In this document: in pieces, positions 1 to 8,537 of the stretch | Numbering within the stretch: position 1 is the stretch's first letter | Layout of the letters: each line of letters begins with the position of its first letter | Assembly (NCBI RefSeq): GCF_001809535.1 | Contig: NZ_KV797949.1 | Location: 34,408-98,407 of the forward strand | Source of the DNA: Aerococcus sp. HMSC062A02 | GTDB lineage: Bacteria > Bacillota > Bacilli > Lactobacillales > Aerococcaceae | Length of the DNA stretch: 64,000 nucleotides | Direction of reading: 5' to 3' | Made by a program: the position numbers and the translations under genes | Notes under the pieces: generated by a model | What the model was told of the DNA's origin: nothing | The model's database searches: none | Seen by the model: the letters and a program-made list of their open reading frames with translations, nothing else

Positions 1-209
1 ATTGGCATCAGGGTTATGGTCATAGAGTGATTGAAGAAGCAGAGAGTTGGATTAAGGATACAGGTCGTCAGCAAGTCGTCATCAATGCTCGGCGTGCTGT
101 TCTAGATTTTTATACGAGTCTAGGTTATGTTCCAAACTTTAATAAGGTCATCGGTAGTGGAACTTTTGAATGTGTTTATACTGAGAAAAATTTAAGAGAT
201 AATAGTTAA
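1..209 (+). CDS. GNAT N-acetyltransferase, 3' fragment
   Basis: Only the C-terminal end of this gene lies in the window; the reading frame is open from base 3 to the TAA at 207-209. The visible residues include QGYGHRVI, which fits the acetyl-CoA-binding loop of motif A in GNAT acetyltransferases, and a following FYTSLGYVPNF segment that fits the beta6/beta7 part of that fold. The substrate cannot be told. It ends 23 bases before the cysteine synthase homologue and may share its transcript. Confidence 0.7.
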   Translation, partial: WHQGYGHRVIEEAESWIKDTGRQQVVINARRAVLDFYTSLGYVPNFNKVIGSGTFECVYTEKNLRDNS

Positions 210-232
210 GCAAGAGTGAAAAGAGTGAAATT

Positions 233-1180
233 ATGGCAATAGTAACAAATGACATTACAGATTTAGTAGGCAATACGCCCCTTTTCAAATTGAATAATAT
301 TGTACCTGAGAATGTAGCTGACATATATTTGAAGTTAGAATCCTTCAATGTAGGCGGAAGTATTAAGACGAGAACAGCCTTGAATCTTATTTTGGATGCT
401 GAAGAAAAAGGGAGAATAAAAAAAGGCGATACGATAGTAGAAGCAACTACGGGAAATACTGGAGTTGGACTTGCTTTGATTGGTGTTGCTAAGGGCTATA
501 AAGTTCTCATTATTATGCCTGATAATGTTGATGCTGCTAGGGTAGAAATTTTAAGGGCCTATGGTGCCGATATTGAATTTGTTGACCATTCAGGTGGCGT
601 TAACGGCTTGATAGAAGTGGGAGAAAGCTACGATAAGAAAGATGGGTATGCTTTTATGCGCCAGTTCTCTAATCCAGCAAATCCGGAAACTCATATAAAA
701 TCAACTGGTCCTGAAATCTATGAGGCACTTGGTCAAGCACCAGATGCTTTTGTTGCTGGAGTGGGAACAGGAGGGACTTTGACAGGAACAGCAAGTTACT
801 TAAAGAGTAAGAGTTCTGACATGTTAGTATACGCGGTAGAACCTGCTGAATCAGCTGTTCTGCACGGTGAAGAAAAAGGGTCTCATAAAATTCAAGGTAT
901 TGGAGCAGGGATTATTCCAGACACTTTAGACACAAAAATTTACGATGAAGTTTTAGATATTCCATCTGAAGAGGCAATAGAAATGACCCGGCGCTTAGGT
1001 AAAGAAGAAAGCATTTTTGCTGGAATTTCTAGTGGTGCAAACACCATTGGAGCTATTGAAGTAGCGAAAAAGTTAGGTAAAGGTAAGATTGTGGTTGCTA
1101 TTGCTCCAGATACAGGTGAACGTTATATGGATTCAGGGATATTTATGGATAAGGGAAGTTATACCCCAGTGAAAGATTAA
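233..1180 (+). CDS. Cysteine synthase family (PLP, CysK-like) protein
   Basis: This 315-residue protein has the length and order of motifs of O-acetylserine sulfhydrylases, the PLP enzymes that make cysteine from an activated serine and a sulfur donor. The PLP lysine lies in GGSIKTRTA near residue 44, where the family usually has SVKDR, and the substrate loop reads TTGNTGVGLA instead of the usual TSGNTG. The phosphate-binding glycine loop GVGTGGTLTG is intact. It is the first complete gene of a tightly spaced run with an ABC importer and a flavoprotein, so it probably captures sulfur released from the imported compound. The changed loops mean the acceptor substrate may differ from O-acetylserine. 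Confidence 0.85.
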   Translation: MAIVTNDITDLVGNTPLFKLNNIVPENVADIYLKLESFNVGGSIKTRTALNLILDAEEKGRIKKGDTIVEATTGNTGVGLALIGVAKGYKVLIIMPDNVDAARVEILRAYGADIEFVDHSGGVNGLIEVGESYDKKDGYAFMRQFSNPANPETHIKSTGPEIYEALGQAPDAFVAGVGTGGTLTGTASYLKSKSSDMLVYAVEPAESAVLHGEEKGSHKIQGIGAGIIPDTLDTKIYDEVLDIPSEEAIEMTRRLGKEESIFAGISSGANTIGAIEVAKKLGKGKIVVAIAPDTGERYMDSGIFMDKGSYTPVKD

Positions 1181-1214
1181 TTAAGAACTTAGAAGAAGAA
1201 AGGAAGATAAAATA

Positions 1215-2051
1215 ATGGATAAAATTAGATTAGGTGCAGTAATGTCTTCGCCTTCTGTTCCAGAAATTTGGTGGGAGTTTGGGAAATATCTTAAGGACCA
1301 TGGTTTAGAATTAGAAATGGTTTACCATGATTTCTATAAACCTCAAATTAATAGTTTTTTAAGAGGAGAAATTGATGTTACATGGAATGGTCCATTAGGG
1401 TTTGTTGCAACTAATCATTTTGCAAAAGGCAAGCAACTAAATGGTCCAATGAGAGATACTGATTTAGATACCAAGAGCCTTATATTAGTTAGAGAAGATA
1501 GCGATATTCAGAGTCTTGAAGATCTAAAGGGTAAAGTCATAGGATTTGGGTCTTCTGATTCTGCTGAAGGCAGAATTGCTCCAATTAGTTATCTTAGAAA
1601 TAACGGCTTAGATATTGGAAAAGATTATACTGAAAAATCATTTTCTGCAGATCCTAATCAATTGTTTGGTACTTTTGCTCAAGGAGAAAGAAAAGCTCTT
1701 AAAGCATTACAAGATGGAGAGGTAGATGCTTCTGCTTGCTGGATTGGTATGTATAATGGTTGGATTAATAATCCAGAAGTCGATACAGAGGGAATTCGGG
1801 TTTTAACTGAAACATCGACTTTTGATCATTGTATATTCTGTGGACGACCTGATATTGATCCTGATCTTTATAAGAAGTTTGTAGATCTTATGATTAATAT
1901 GGATAAATCAGATCCAAGAGTACAAAAAGGTATGGAAATGGAGCACCTAAATAAATGGATAGAAGGCCGAACTAGTAATTTTAAATTACTTCAAGATGGT
2001 TGTGAATATTTAAATATCTTCGATAATGATTTTAAAGATATTAATTTCTAA
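1215..2051 (+). CDS. PhnD/NMT1-type binding-fold protein without signal peptide
   Basis: A 278-residue protein that looks like a periplasmic-type binding protein of the PhnD/SsuA/NMT1 superfamily: two alpha/beta lobes, a GEIDVTWNGP segment and the LEDLKGKVIGFGS hinge motif. It starts directly at MDKIRLGAVMSS with no signal peptide or lipobox, so it should stay in the cytoplasm. It also carries a cysteine/histidine cluster, DHCIFCGRPD, near residue 210. Extracytoplasmic binding proteins rarely have this, whereas the THI5 enzymes of the same fold have a Cys-rich motif. The operon already has its own lipoprotein binding protein, so this copy may be an enzyme or intracellular ligand carrier; that is inference. 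Confidence 0.6.
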   Translation: MDKIRLGAVMSSPSVPEIWWEFGKYLKDHGLELEMVYHDFYKPQINSFLRGEIDVTWNGPLGFVATNHFAKGKQLNGPMRDTDLDTKSLILVREDSDIQSLEDLKGKVIGFGSSDSAEGRIAPISYLRNNGLDIGKDYTEKSFSADPNQLFGTFAQGERKALKALQDGEVDASACWIGMYNGWINNPEVDTEGIRVLTETSTFDHCIFCGRPDIDPDLYKKFVDLMINMDKSDPRVQKGMEMEHLNKWIEGRTSNFKLLQDGCEYLNIFDNDFKDINF

Positions 2052-2077
2052 CATTAATTAAGGGATGAGGAAAAAAT

Positions 2078-2878
2078 TTGAAAGAATATCCGGTTCTAAG
2101 CGCAAAAAATATATCGCATACTTATGAATCTAAAGATGGGCAAAGAATAAAAGCTATCGAAAAAATTGATTTAAATGTTATGGAAGGAGAATTTGTTGCT
2201 TTAATTGGAACGAGTGGCGGAGGGAAATCCACCTTGCTGAAAATTATTTCTGGATTGATGGAGCCAACCACTGGAGAAGTAGAGATTAATGGTGGGCCAG
2301 TCGATTTTCAAAAAAATCGAATTGGATATATTTCTCAAAGTGATACATTATTACCTTGGCGTAATATATTAGATAATGTTTCTATAGGATTAGAAATGCA
2401 AGGTTTTAATAAGGCGGAACGCTATGAACGTAGTAAGGAATTTATCGATAAATTTGGCCTAAGTGGTTTTGAATATAAATATCCTAAAGAATTATCTGGA
2501 GGTATGAGTAAACGCGCTTTAATCATTAGAGCTCTAGTGATGAAACCTAGTATTATTATTATGGACGAACCTTTTGGCCCGTTAGATGTATTTACTAGGG
2601 AAGTTTTACAGCAAGAGGTTTTAAAAATATGGAAAGAGGAGAAAACAACTTTTCTTTATGTCACTCATGATATTATGGAGGCTATCTATTTAGCTTCTAG
2701 AATTGTTGTCTTAACCCATCGGCCTGCTAGGATTAAGGCAGAATTTGATGTGGATTTCTCATTAGAAGGTAGTATTGAGGATATTCAATATCACCCAGAA
2801 GTAATTGAAATTCAGAAGGAAATTTGGAATGTCATGCGTGAAGAGGTTGCACGATCGCGTCAGGATATAGGAGGATAG
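2078..2878 (+). CDS. ABC transporter ATPase, SsuB/TauB-like
   Basis: This is the ATPase of an importer in the nitrate/sulfonate/taurine group. The Walker A motif GTSGGGKST, a Q-loop (YISQSD), the signature LSGGMSKR (the usual arginine-glutamine is SK here), Walker B IIIMDEPFGPLD and the switch histidine in VTHD are all present in 266 residues. The likely start is the TTG at 2078, preceded by GAGG; no in-frame ATG gives a better N-terminus. The stop codon abuts the permease start at 2880, which points to translational coupling. It should act at the inner face of the membrane with the next two gene products. Confidence 0.9.
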   Translation: MKEYPVLSAKNISHTYESKDGQRIKAIEKIDLNVMEGEFVALIGTSGGGKSTLLKIISGLMEPTTGEVEINGGPVDFQKNRIGYISQSDTLLPWRNILDNVSIGLEMQGFNKAERYERSKEFIDKFGLSGFEYKYPKELSGGMSKRALIIRALVMKPSIIIMDEPFGPLDVFTREVLQQEVLKIWKEEKTTFLYVTHDIMEAIYLASRIVVLTHRPARIKAEFDVDFSLEGSIEDIQYHPEVIEIQKEIWNVMREEVARSRQDIGG

Positions 2879-2879
2879 T

Positions 2880-3638
2880 ATGAGTAAAAAAACATTAAAA
2901 GCTCCAAGCTTGTATTCTTTAATATTCCTTGTTGTCCTGATTGTACTTTGGCAAATAAGTGCAAACTTCGGTTGGATAAACACTTTTTATTTTAGTGCCC
3001 CAAATTTGATAGTGCGAGATTTAGTAGAAATGATCACTTCGGGTTTGGCTTGGGAGCATACAGTATTTACTTTTGGAATCTCTATAATCGGCATTATTAT
3101 TGGGGGACTTACGGGCATGATTGTCGCATATTGCTTATCCCGCTTTGATTTCATGGAAGCCGTTTTGAGTCCAATAATTGTTATGATTAACGGTATACCA
3201 AAATTGGCTTTGGGCCCCTTATTTGTTGTTTGGTTTGGTATAGGAACTTATGCAAAAATTGTGATGTCTACTATTATGGTTTTCTTTCTCTTCTTTTTTA
3301 ATGCCTATGCAGGTTTTAAAAATGTTAACCAAGATTTGATCGGTTCACTGAAGATGATGGGGGCAACCCGCAGTCAAATTGTAACTAAAGTTATTTTACC
3401 TTCGACTCTCCCTTGGTTAGTTCCATCTGTTCGTACAGGCATGGGGGCTGCTCTTCAAGGGACAATTGTTGGTGAATATTTAGGTGCTACTAAAGGATTA
3501 GGTTGGATGATCCAGAACGCAGGTGGCGTCTTTAATATTACGAGAGTAATGTCCTGTTTATTCTTACTGATGGTTATCATGTATGTTATCGATTGGCTAC
3601 TAGTGTCATTAGAAAAGAAGATTTTAGTATGGAGGTAG
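2880..3638 (+). CDS. ABC transporter permease, SsuC/TauC-like
   Basis: A 252-residue membrane protein with about six hydrophobic segments. The cytoplasmic coupling loop contains LKMMGATRSQIVTKVILPST, which fits the EAA motif that docks on the ATPase in sulfonate/taurine-type permeases. The ATG overlaps the end of the ATPase gene and the stop is followed after 9 bases by the binding-protein gene, so all three form one importer. The substrate is probably a small organosulfur compound, judged from the neighbours only. Confidence 0.9.
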   Translation: MSKKTLKAPSLYSLIFLVVLIVLWQISANFGWINTFYFSAPNLIVRDLVEMITSGLAWEHTVFTFGISIIGIIIGGLTGMIVAYCLSRFDFMEAVLSPIIVMINGIPKLALGPLFVVWFGIGTYAKIVMSTIMVFFLFFFNAYAGFKNVNQDLIGSLKMMGATRSQIVTKVILPSTLPWLVPSVRTGMGAALQGTIVGEYLGATKGLGWMIQNAGGVFNITRVMSCLFLLMVIMYVIDWLLVSLEKKILVWR

Positions 3639-3647
3639 GAATTTGTT

Positions 3648-4715
3648 ATGAAAAAGAAAAGTATATTTGGAGTAATTAGTTTATTATTACTGGCGTTAGT
3701 TGTGGGAGGATGTAATGAAGCTGCCACGAATAGCGGAGATAATCAGGCTTCAAAGACAGAAAAAGTAAGTCAAGCTAATGAAAACAAGGAACTAGAAAAA
3801 GTGACAATCACTGAGCCAGCACATGTAGTGCTTTGGGCACCAGTGTATTTAGCGAAAAACTTAGGTTACTTTGAAGAACAAGGTTTAGATGCTGAAATTA
3901 CGACTGTTCAAGGGGATACACCTACAGCACCCGTATTGTCAGGTCAAGCGGAATTTGGCTTATTTGGGCCAGAAATGATTACAGGCTTTAATGAACAGGG
4001 TCAAGGAACTAAATTAATAGTAACGACAACTAAAAAATTCCCATATGCGTTAGTGTCTGGGAAGGATTTTCCAACTGTTGAATCATTAAAGGGGACCACT
4101 ATTAATGCACAGGATAGCGGGAGTTCTCCAAGACAATTTGCCCGTGCGAGCCTGAAAAAGGCCGGTCTAAATCCAGACTCAGATGTAACTTATGCTAATG
4201 TTGCTAATCCTGCTGTTTTAGCTGCTCTAGATAGCGGCGAATTGTCAGCTTCAGTTGCTTCGCCAGAAATTAGAAAACAAGTACTTGATGCAGGAAATAA
4301 TCTTCTCGTAGACATGTACGATCCTAAGGTACATAAAGATATTTTAGGGTCAGAAGATTATGAAATGTACATTACTTTTGTGAAGGATGAGCTAATCGAA
4401 AAGAATCCAGAACTTGTTCAAAAGTATGTAAATGCTGTATATAAAGCTATTTTATGGATGAATGAAAATAGTGTTGACGAAGTAGTGAAGAATTTAGAAG
4501 CCGATTTTCCTGAAATGAAGAATTTAAAAGAAGTCGTTACAGAAATGAAAGAGCAAGAGTTATTATCTAAAGACGGTGGCTTCACTGATGAAGGTTTTGA
4601 AGCAATCAAACGCATGTCAAAAGAAGCAGGCGTTTTGAAGAATGATATCGAAAAAGAAAAAGTTATAGATGAAAGCTTTATTAAGGAAGCCCAAGAAAAC
4701 GTAGAATTAAACTAA
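3648..4715 (+). CDS. Substrate-binding lipoprotein, SsuA/NMT1-like
   Basis: The N-terminus is a lipoprotein signal: MKKKS, a hydrophobic core and the lipobox VVGGC with Cys near residue 22, followed by a Ser/Glu/Lys-rich linker. The body (HVVLWAPVYLAKNLGYFEEQGL) is the start of an NMT1/SsuA-type binding fold. At 355 residues it has the usual length. It should be anchored outside the cell membrane and deliver ligand to the adjacent permease. The ligand is not readable from sequence; sulfonates, thioethers or pyrimidines are all bound by relatives. Confidence 0.88.
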   Translation: MKKKSIFGVISLLLLALVVGGCNEAATNSGDNQASKTEKVSQANENKELEKVTITEPAHVVLWAPVYLAKNLGYFEEQGLDAEITTVQGDTPTAPVLSGQAEFGLFGPEMITGFNEQGQGTKLIVTTTKKFPYALVSGKDFPTVESLKGTTINAQDSGSSPRQFARASLKKAGLNPDSDVTYANVANPAVLAALDSGELSASVASPEIRKQVLDAGNNLLVDMYDPKVHKDILGSEDYEMYITFVKDELIEKNPELVQKYVNAVYKAILWMNENSVDEVVKNLEADFPEMKNLKEVVTEMKEQELLSKDGGFTDEGFEAIKRMSKEAGVLKNDIEKEKVIDESFIKEAQENVELN

Positions 4716-4729
4716 GAAAAGGAGTTACT

Positions 4730-5851
4730 ATGTTAGATATTACCAATATTTATCAAGAAACCAGAAAGTTTGCTAAAGAATTTATTGATCCAATCTCTTC
4801 GAATTTGGATAAGGAATGTCGGTTTGCTGAAGAAGTTTTTGAAGAGTTGGGGAAAAAAGGTTATTTCAAATTAATTATTCCTAAAGAAATGGGAGGTTTA
4901 GGGGGAGGCATCCGAGAAGATGTTGAAGTTGTTCGAGCAATAGCTGAAAGCAATCCTTCCGTTGGTTTGTGCTATATGATGCATAATGTGGCGTTAAGCT
5001 ATTTATTAAAATATGGCAATGATACGATTAAAGAAAAAATTGTTAAGGACATCGTTGAAAATAATGTTTTCTGTGCTCTTAGTGGGACTGAAGCGAGTTC
5101 AGGTGTTCATATGCAAAATTCAAGCTTTACTGTTGATATTGAAGGAAATACAGCAACGATTAATGGTTCGAAGCATATGGTTACAAGTGGGGGCTTTGCT
5201 ACTTGGTATATGACGATTGCACCAGAAAAAACGGGATCAGACCATATCATTAACTGGTTTGTTTCTAAAGATACAGAAGGTGTAAGCTTTGAAGAAAATG
5301 GCTGGAATGGAGTAGGAATGCGAGCCAATGCCTCAGTACCGATGCATTACAAAGATGTTAAGGTAGATGTCAGTCATGCAGTGGACGCCGCTAAAGTAGA
5401 AACTAAGCCTTTAAAAGTTGATACGCTTTATTTCCTATTAGGATTAACAGGAGTTTATTCTGGTTTATGCACGAGTCTATTTGAAGCTGCGAAAGAACAT
5501 GCAATTAGTCGGACCTATCCGGATGGTAGGACTTTAGCTGATGTAGATATTGTTAGCGATCATCTTGCAAAAATTTACTGTTATTCAGCTTCAGCGGTTA
5601 GTCTTGCTCATGAAGCTGTGCAAGCGTATGAAAATGACAGCGAAGATGCCTTCCAAAAGATTATTTCTTCGAGAATTGTAGCCTCTGAAAATGCTATCGA
5701 TTCATCAAAATATGCTATGCGTGTAGGTGGGGGTAAAGCGTATAATCGTGTAGGACAAATTGAACGTATGATGCGTGATTCTTATGCTGGACAGGTCATG
5801 GCACCAAGTGTTGATGTTCTTAAACAAATGTTAGCGGGAACTTTTAAGTAA
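4730..5851 (+). CDS. Acyl-CoA dehydrogenase-fold flavoprotein, probable monooxygenase
   Basis: The 373 residues follow the acyl-CoA dehydrogenase fold: a helical N-domain, the flavin-binding segment GTEASSGVHMQ near residue 115, the GMRANAS turn and a helical C-domain. Where true dehydrogenases have the catalytic glutamate in YEGT, this protein reads YAGQ (near residue 350). Loss of that base is typical of the DszC/SfnC branch, which uses reduced flavin to oxygenate organosulfur compounds. Together with the importer and the cysteine synthase homologue this suggests oxidative release of sulfur. No flavin reductase gene is adjacent. It is the last gene of the operon, followed by a strong terminator. 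Confidence 0.75.
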   Translation: MLDITNIYQETRKFAKEFIDPISSNLDKECRFAEEVFEELGKKGYFKLIIPKEMGGLGGGIREDVEVVRAIAESNPSVGLCYMMHNVALSYLLKYGNDTIKEKIVKDIVENNVFCALSGTEASSGVHMQNSSFTVDIEGNTATINGSKHMVTSGGFATWYMTIAPEKTGSDHIINWFVSKDTEGVSFEENGWNGVGMRANASVPMHYKDVKVDVSHAVDAAKVETKPLKVDTLYFLLGLTGVYSGLCTSLFEAAKEHAISRTYPDGRTLADVDIVSDHLAKIYCYSASAVSLAHEAVQAYENDSEDAFQKIISSRIVASENAIDSSKYAMRVGGGKAYNRVGQIERMMRDSYAGQVMAPSVDVLKQMLAGTFK

Positions 5852-5875
5852 TTCATCAATAGGAAATTGAGCAGA

Positions 5876-5920
5876 AAAAAAGTTGCTAAAGTGTTTTATA
5901 GCTTTAGCAACTTTTTATTT
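5876..5920. terminator. Bidirectional rho-independent terminator
   Basis: Arms AAAGTTGCTAAAG (5879-5891) and CTTTAGCAACTTT (5902-5914) pair perfectly, flanked by A- and T-runs on both sides. It ends the sulfur operon on the plus strand and the GntR gene on the minus strand. Confidence 0.92.
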
Positions 5921-6628
5921 TCACACCTTAATCACAAAACTAAATGAATTGATGTCCCCCCGATAAGTCGATTTGGAGTACTCAATGGCTGTGTTATCCG
6001 CAATACGAGCGACTGATTTGAAGTAGTAGAGGGGATCACCCTTGGCGATATTTAGGAGGGCAGCTTCAGTTTCATCTGCTTTTCTTATTTCGAGGTGGCG
6101 TTTAATTTGGGTGATTTCTTTGTCCATGGTTTTCAGGGTGTGATAGAAACTTTGACTTGTGAAATTAACTGTTTCGAGGGCTTCATTCCCCTCGTAAGGA
6201 ATATAAGTTGTGACCAAGACAATTGGCGTCCCATTACTAAAGCGGAGACGGATGAGCTTGATGACAGGCGCTTCTTTTTTGATTTCGAGCGCGTCAGCTA
6301 CTTCCTCATCTGCTGGAATGACAACTTGGCTAATGACCTGGGTTGAGGGATCGAGCCCTTTTCTTTTCATTTCATCATTATAAGACTCGATAATATGAGT
6401 AAAGCTTTGGTCGATTTTGCTGCTGATTACCTTGGTGCCAGCTTTCTTCTTGCGGTGGAGATAGCCTTCATCAACAAGTGTTTGGATGGCGGTACGAATG
6501 GTTGTCCGACTCACTTCATATTCCTTAACGAGGTCCAGTTCTTTGGGGATAAGGGAATTTTCTGGATAGGTCCCATTTTCGATTTTTTTACGCAGGTCAT
6601 CAGCGACTTGTTCATGTAATTTACTCAT
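5921..6628 (-). CDS. GntR/HutC-family transcriptional regulator
   Basis: A 235-residue regulator with an N-terminal winged helix-turn-helix (KELDLVKEYEVSRTTIRTAIQTL, residues about 28-50) and a C-terminal UTRA-type effector domain typical of the HutC subfamily, which usually binds sugar phosphates or similar metabolites. It lies downstream of the deoC-like gene on the same strand, facing away from the PTS operon at 7608. It is the best candidate to bind the two palindromic sites in the shared promoter region at 7416-7572. Confidence 0.9.
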   Translation of the reverse strand: MSKLHEQVADDLRKKIENGTYPENSLIPKELDLVKEYEVSRTTIRTAIQTLVDEGYLHRKKKAGTKVISSKIDQSFTHIIESYNDEMKRKGLDPSTQVISQVVIPADEEVADALEIKKEAPVIKLIRLRFSNGTPIVLVTTYIPYEGNEALETVNFTSQSFYHTLKTMDKEITQIKRHLEIRKADETEAALLNIAKGDPLYYFKSVARIADNTAIEYSKSTYRGDINSFSFVIKV

Positions 6629-6689
6629 AGAATCTCCTTCTTATTTAAATAAAAATCGATGAGGCAGAGCTCATCGATTTATTATTCCG

Positions 6690-7400
6690 CTAAATGATAA
6701 TTTTGTCAATCTTTTGACTTTCCATACGTTCTTTCAGCTCGTTAATGATCGCAATGCCTGAACTACAACCGATGCGCTCCGCCCCTGCTTCAATCATGGC
6801 AAGGAAGCTATCAGCATCCCGAATGCCGCCTGCTGCTTTGACTTTAACGGCGTCGCCAACGGTTTCTTTCATTAGCTTCACATCTTCTACTTTTGCTCCG
6901 CTAGAACCGAAACCAGTGGATGTTTTGACGAAATCAGGCTTCACTTCTTTAGCGATTTCAGCCAGCTTTTTAATTTCTCCCTTACTTAGGTAGCAGTTTT
7001 CAAAAATAACTTTAGATACAACCCCAGCATCGCGACAAATTTTGACAATTTTTTCCATCTCTTCCTGGATATAGGTATAGTTTTTGTCTTTTAATTCTGT
7101 GATGTTGATCACATAATCGATTTCAGTTGCGCCATGAGTTATGGCATCCTGGGTTTCAAAACATTTAGCTGCAATGGTTGTTTGGCCTAAGGGGAAGGCG
7201 ATTGCGGCACCGACATTGATATCAGTTCCAGATAGGACCTTAGCGCAGAGTTTACTTTGTGTTTGATTGATGGCTACCATCTTGAAATGGTAGTCCTTAG
7301 CTTCTTCGCAGAGTTTTGTGATATCCTCTGAAGTCGCATCAGCTTTAAGATTGGTATGGTCAATGAGTCGAGCAAGTTGGTCAAGGGTATATTCAGCCAT
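6690..7400 (-). CDS. deoC: Deoxyribose-phosphate aldolase (DeoC family)
   Basis: DeoC is a class I aldolase that cleaves 2-deoxyribose-5-phosphate to glyceraldehyde-3-phosphate and acetaldehyde. This 236-residue protein has the Schiff-base lysine in [13 protein letters not shown] (family form usually KTSTGFSTGGAT) and the second active-site lysine in VKAAGGIRD. Length and motif order fit. The slightly altered loop, the absence of nucleoside-catabolism genes and the divergent mannose-family PTS suggest its physiological substrate could be a related sugar phosphate taken up by that PTS; this is inference. Confidence 0.85.
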   Translation of the reverse strand: MAEYTLDQLARLIDHTNLKADATSEDITKLCEEAKDYHFKMVAINQTQSKLCAKVLSGTDINVGAAIAFPLGQTTIAAKCFETQDAITHGATEIDYVINITELKDKNYTYIQEEMEKIVKICRDAGVVSKVIFENCYLSKGEIKKLAEIAKEVKPDFVKTSTGFGSSGAKVEDVKLMKETVGDAVKVKAAGGIRDADSFLAMIEAGAERIGCSSGIAIINELKERMESQKIDKIII

Positions 7401-7415
7401 AATTTATCCTCCTAA

Positions 7416-7462
7416 ATATGTAATTACATAATAATATTATGATTTATTATAAAAAAAGTCAA
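7416..7462 (-). promoter_or_regulatory. deoC promoter with palindromic operator
   Basis: Reading toward deoC, TTGACT (7457-7462) lies 17 bp before TAATAT (7434-7439). The palindrome ATGTAATTACAT sits between the -10 and the start codon, next to an ATAATATTAT stretch that recurs in the opposite promoter. It is a likely operator for the adjacent GntR regulator. Confidence 0.6.
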
Positions 7463-7542
7463 CAAGAAATATAAAAGCGCATTCATTACTTGTATTTTGT
7501 TGTAAAAGTTTGTAAAAACATTAACAAAGTATTAAAATATAA

Positions 7543-7573
7543 TTGACATTCATAATATTATGTAATAACATAT
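7543..7573 (+). promoter_or_regulatory. PTS operon promoter with operator
   Basis: TTGACA (7543-7548) and a weak TAACAT (7566-7571) are 17 bp apart. The spacer holds CATAATATTATG followed by TAATAACAT, so a bound repressor would block polymerase. The shared motif with the deoC side suggests joint control of both transcripts. Confidence 0.6.
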
Positions 7574-7607
7574 AGTAAAACAAGGATATGAAAGGGGTTA
7601 CTTTATT

Positions 7608-8009
7608 ATGAAATTACTACTTGCGACCCACGGGAACTTTGCAGAGGGGATTTTGCAGAGTTATGAAATGATTGCGGGTGACAGTGCCGATATTTCAACT
7701 GTCATCTTAAATGAATTAGGCATCGAAGACTTTCGAAGCCGCCTTCACCAGACTTTAGACCAACTCCTGGCGACAGATGAAGTTTTGGTCTTAGTTGACT
7801 TACCAGGTGGGACACCTTATAACGAAAGCTTAGCCTATCAGTTAGAACGCCCACAAGGCTTGGGTGTTGTTTCAGGACTTAATTTACCGATGTTGATTGA
7901 GGTCGGAATGGGCCTTTCAAGTTCAACCCTAGACGACTTAAAGGCAACGGCTTTAGAATTCGGGAAAAATGGCATTCAATCAACGGATGATATCTTAGGC
8001 GACTTATAA
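7608..8009 (+). CDS. PTS mannose-family EIIA
   Basis: A 133-residue EIIA of the mannose family. The phosphorylated histidine is in LLLATHGNFAEGI near residue 9, and VDLPGGTPYN matches the conserved DLxGGTP segment. It takes phosphate from HPr and passes it to the EIIB encoded next. The following PTS set (10410-12534) has no EIIA of its own, so this protein could serve both. Confidence 0.93.
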   Translation: MKLLLATHGNFAEGILQSYEMIAGDSADISTVILNELGIEDFRSRLHQTLDQLLATDEVLVLVDLPGGTPYNESLAYQLERPQGLGVVSGLNLPMLIEVGMGLSSSTLDDLKATALEFGKNGIQSTDDILGDL

Positions 8010-8034
8010 TCTTTATCCAAGGGAGGAGACCATT

Positions 8035-8526
8035 ATGACAATTTCACTTATACGTGTTGATGACCGGGTCATCCATGGGCAAACCACAACGCGCTGGACT
8101 AAAGCGCGCCCATGCTATGGTATTTTGGTAGTTAGTGATAAGATTCATGCCGATAAATTACGCCGGCGTGTGCTTAAAGCAGCGGCTGGCAAGTATAAAC
8201 TGGGTATCTATACCGAAAAACAAAGCTCAGATCGAATTCAAAAAGCGATTGATTCCGATAAGAATTACTTCCTTATTAGTGATTCACCGCAAAACTTTGC
8301 TAGCTTATTGAAAGCTGGGATTAAATTTGGGGATGCTCTCAATGTGGGACCGATGAATACCCGACCTGGAACTAAGGTCCTGGGACGAACCGTGGCTATT
8401 GATGAAGAAGACTATGCTGCTTTTGAGTATATTGAATCCCAAGGGGTTAAGGTCTACTTCCAGCTCCTTCCAGATGATGAGAAGAAGCCATGGGCTGCGA
8501 TGAAGAAGAAATTTGATAGCCTATAG
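8035..8526 (+). CDS. PTS mannose-family EIIB
   Basis: 163 residues with the phosphorylation site in RVDDRVIHGQTTTRW (His near residue 14), the hallmark of mannose/sorbose-type EIIB. It transfers phosphate to the sugar as the EIIC/EIID pair moves it across the membrane. A clear GGAGG ribosome site precedes the ATG. Substrate specificity cannot be read, but the linked DeoC-type aldolase suggests a sugar broken down by aldol cleavage. Confidence 0.93.
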   Translation: MTISLIRVDDRVIHGQTTTRWTKARPCYGILVVSDKIHADKLRRRVLKAAAGKYKLGIYTEKQSSDRIQKAIDSDKNYFLISDSPQNFASLLKAGIKFGDALNVGPMNTRPGTKVLGRTVAIDEEDYAAFEYIESQGVKVYFQLLPDDEKKPWAAMKKKFDSL

Positions 8527-8537
8527 GAGGAGAAATC

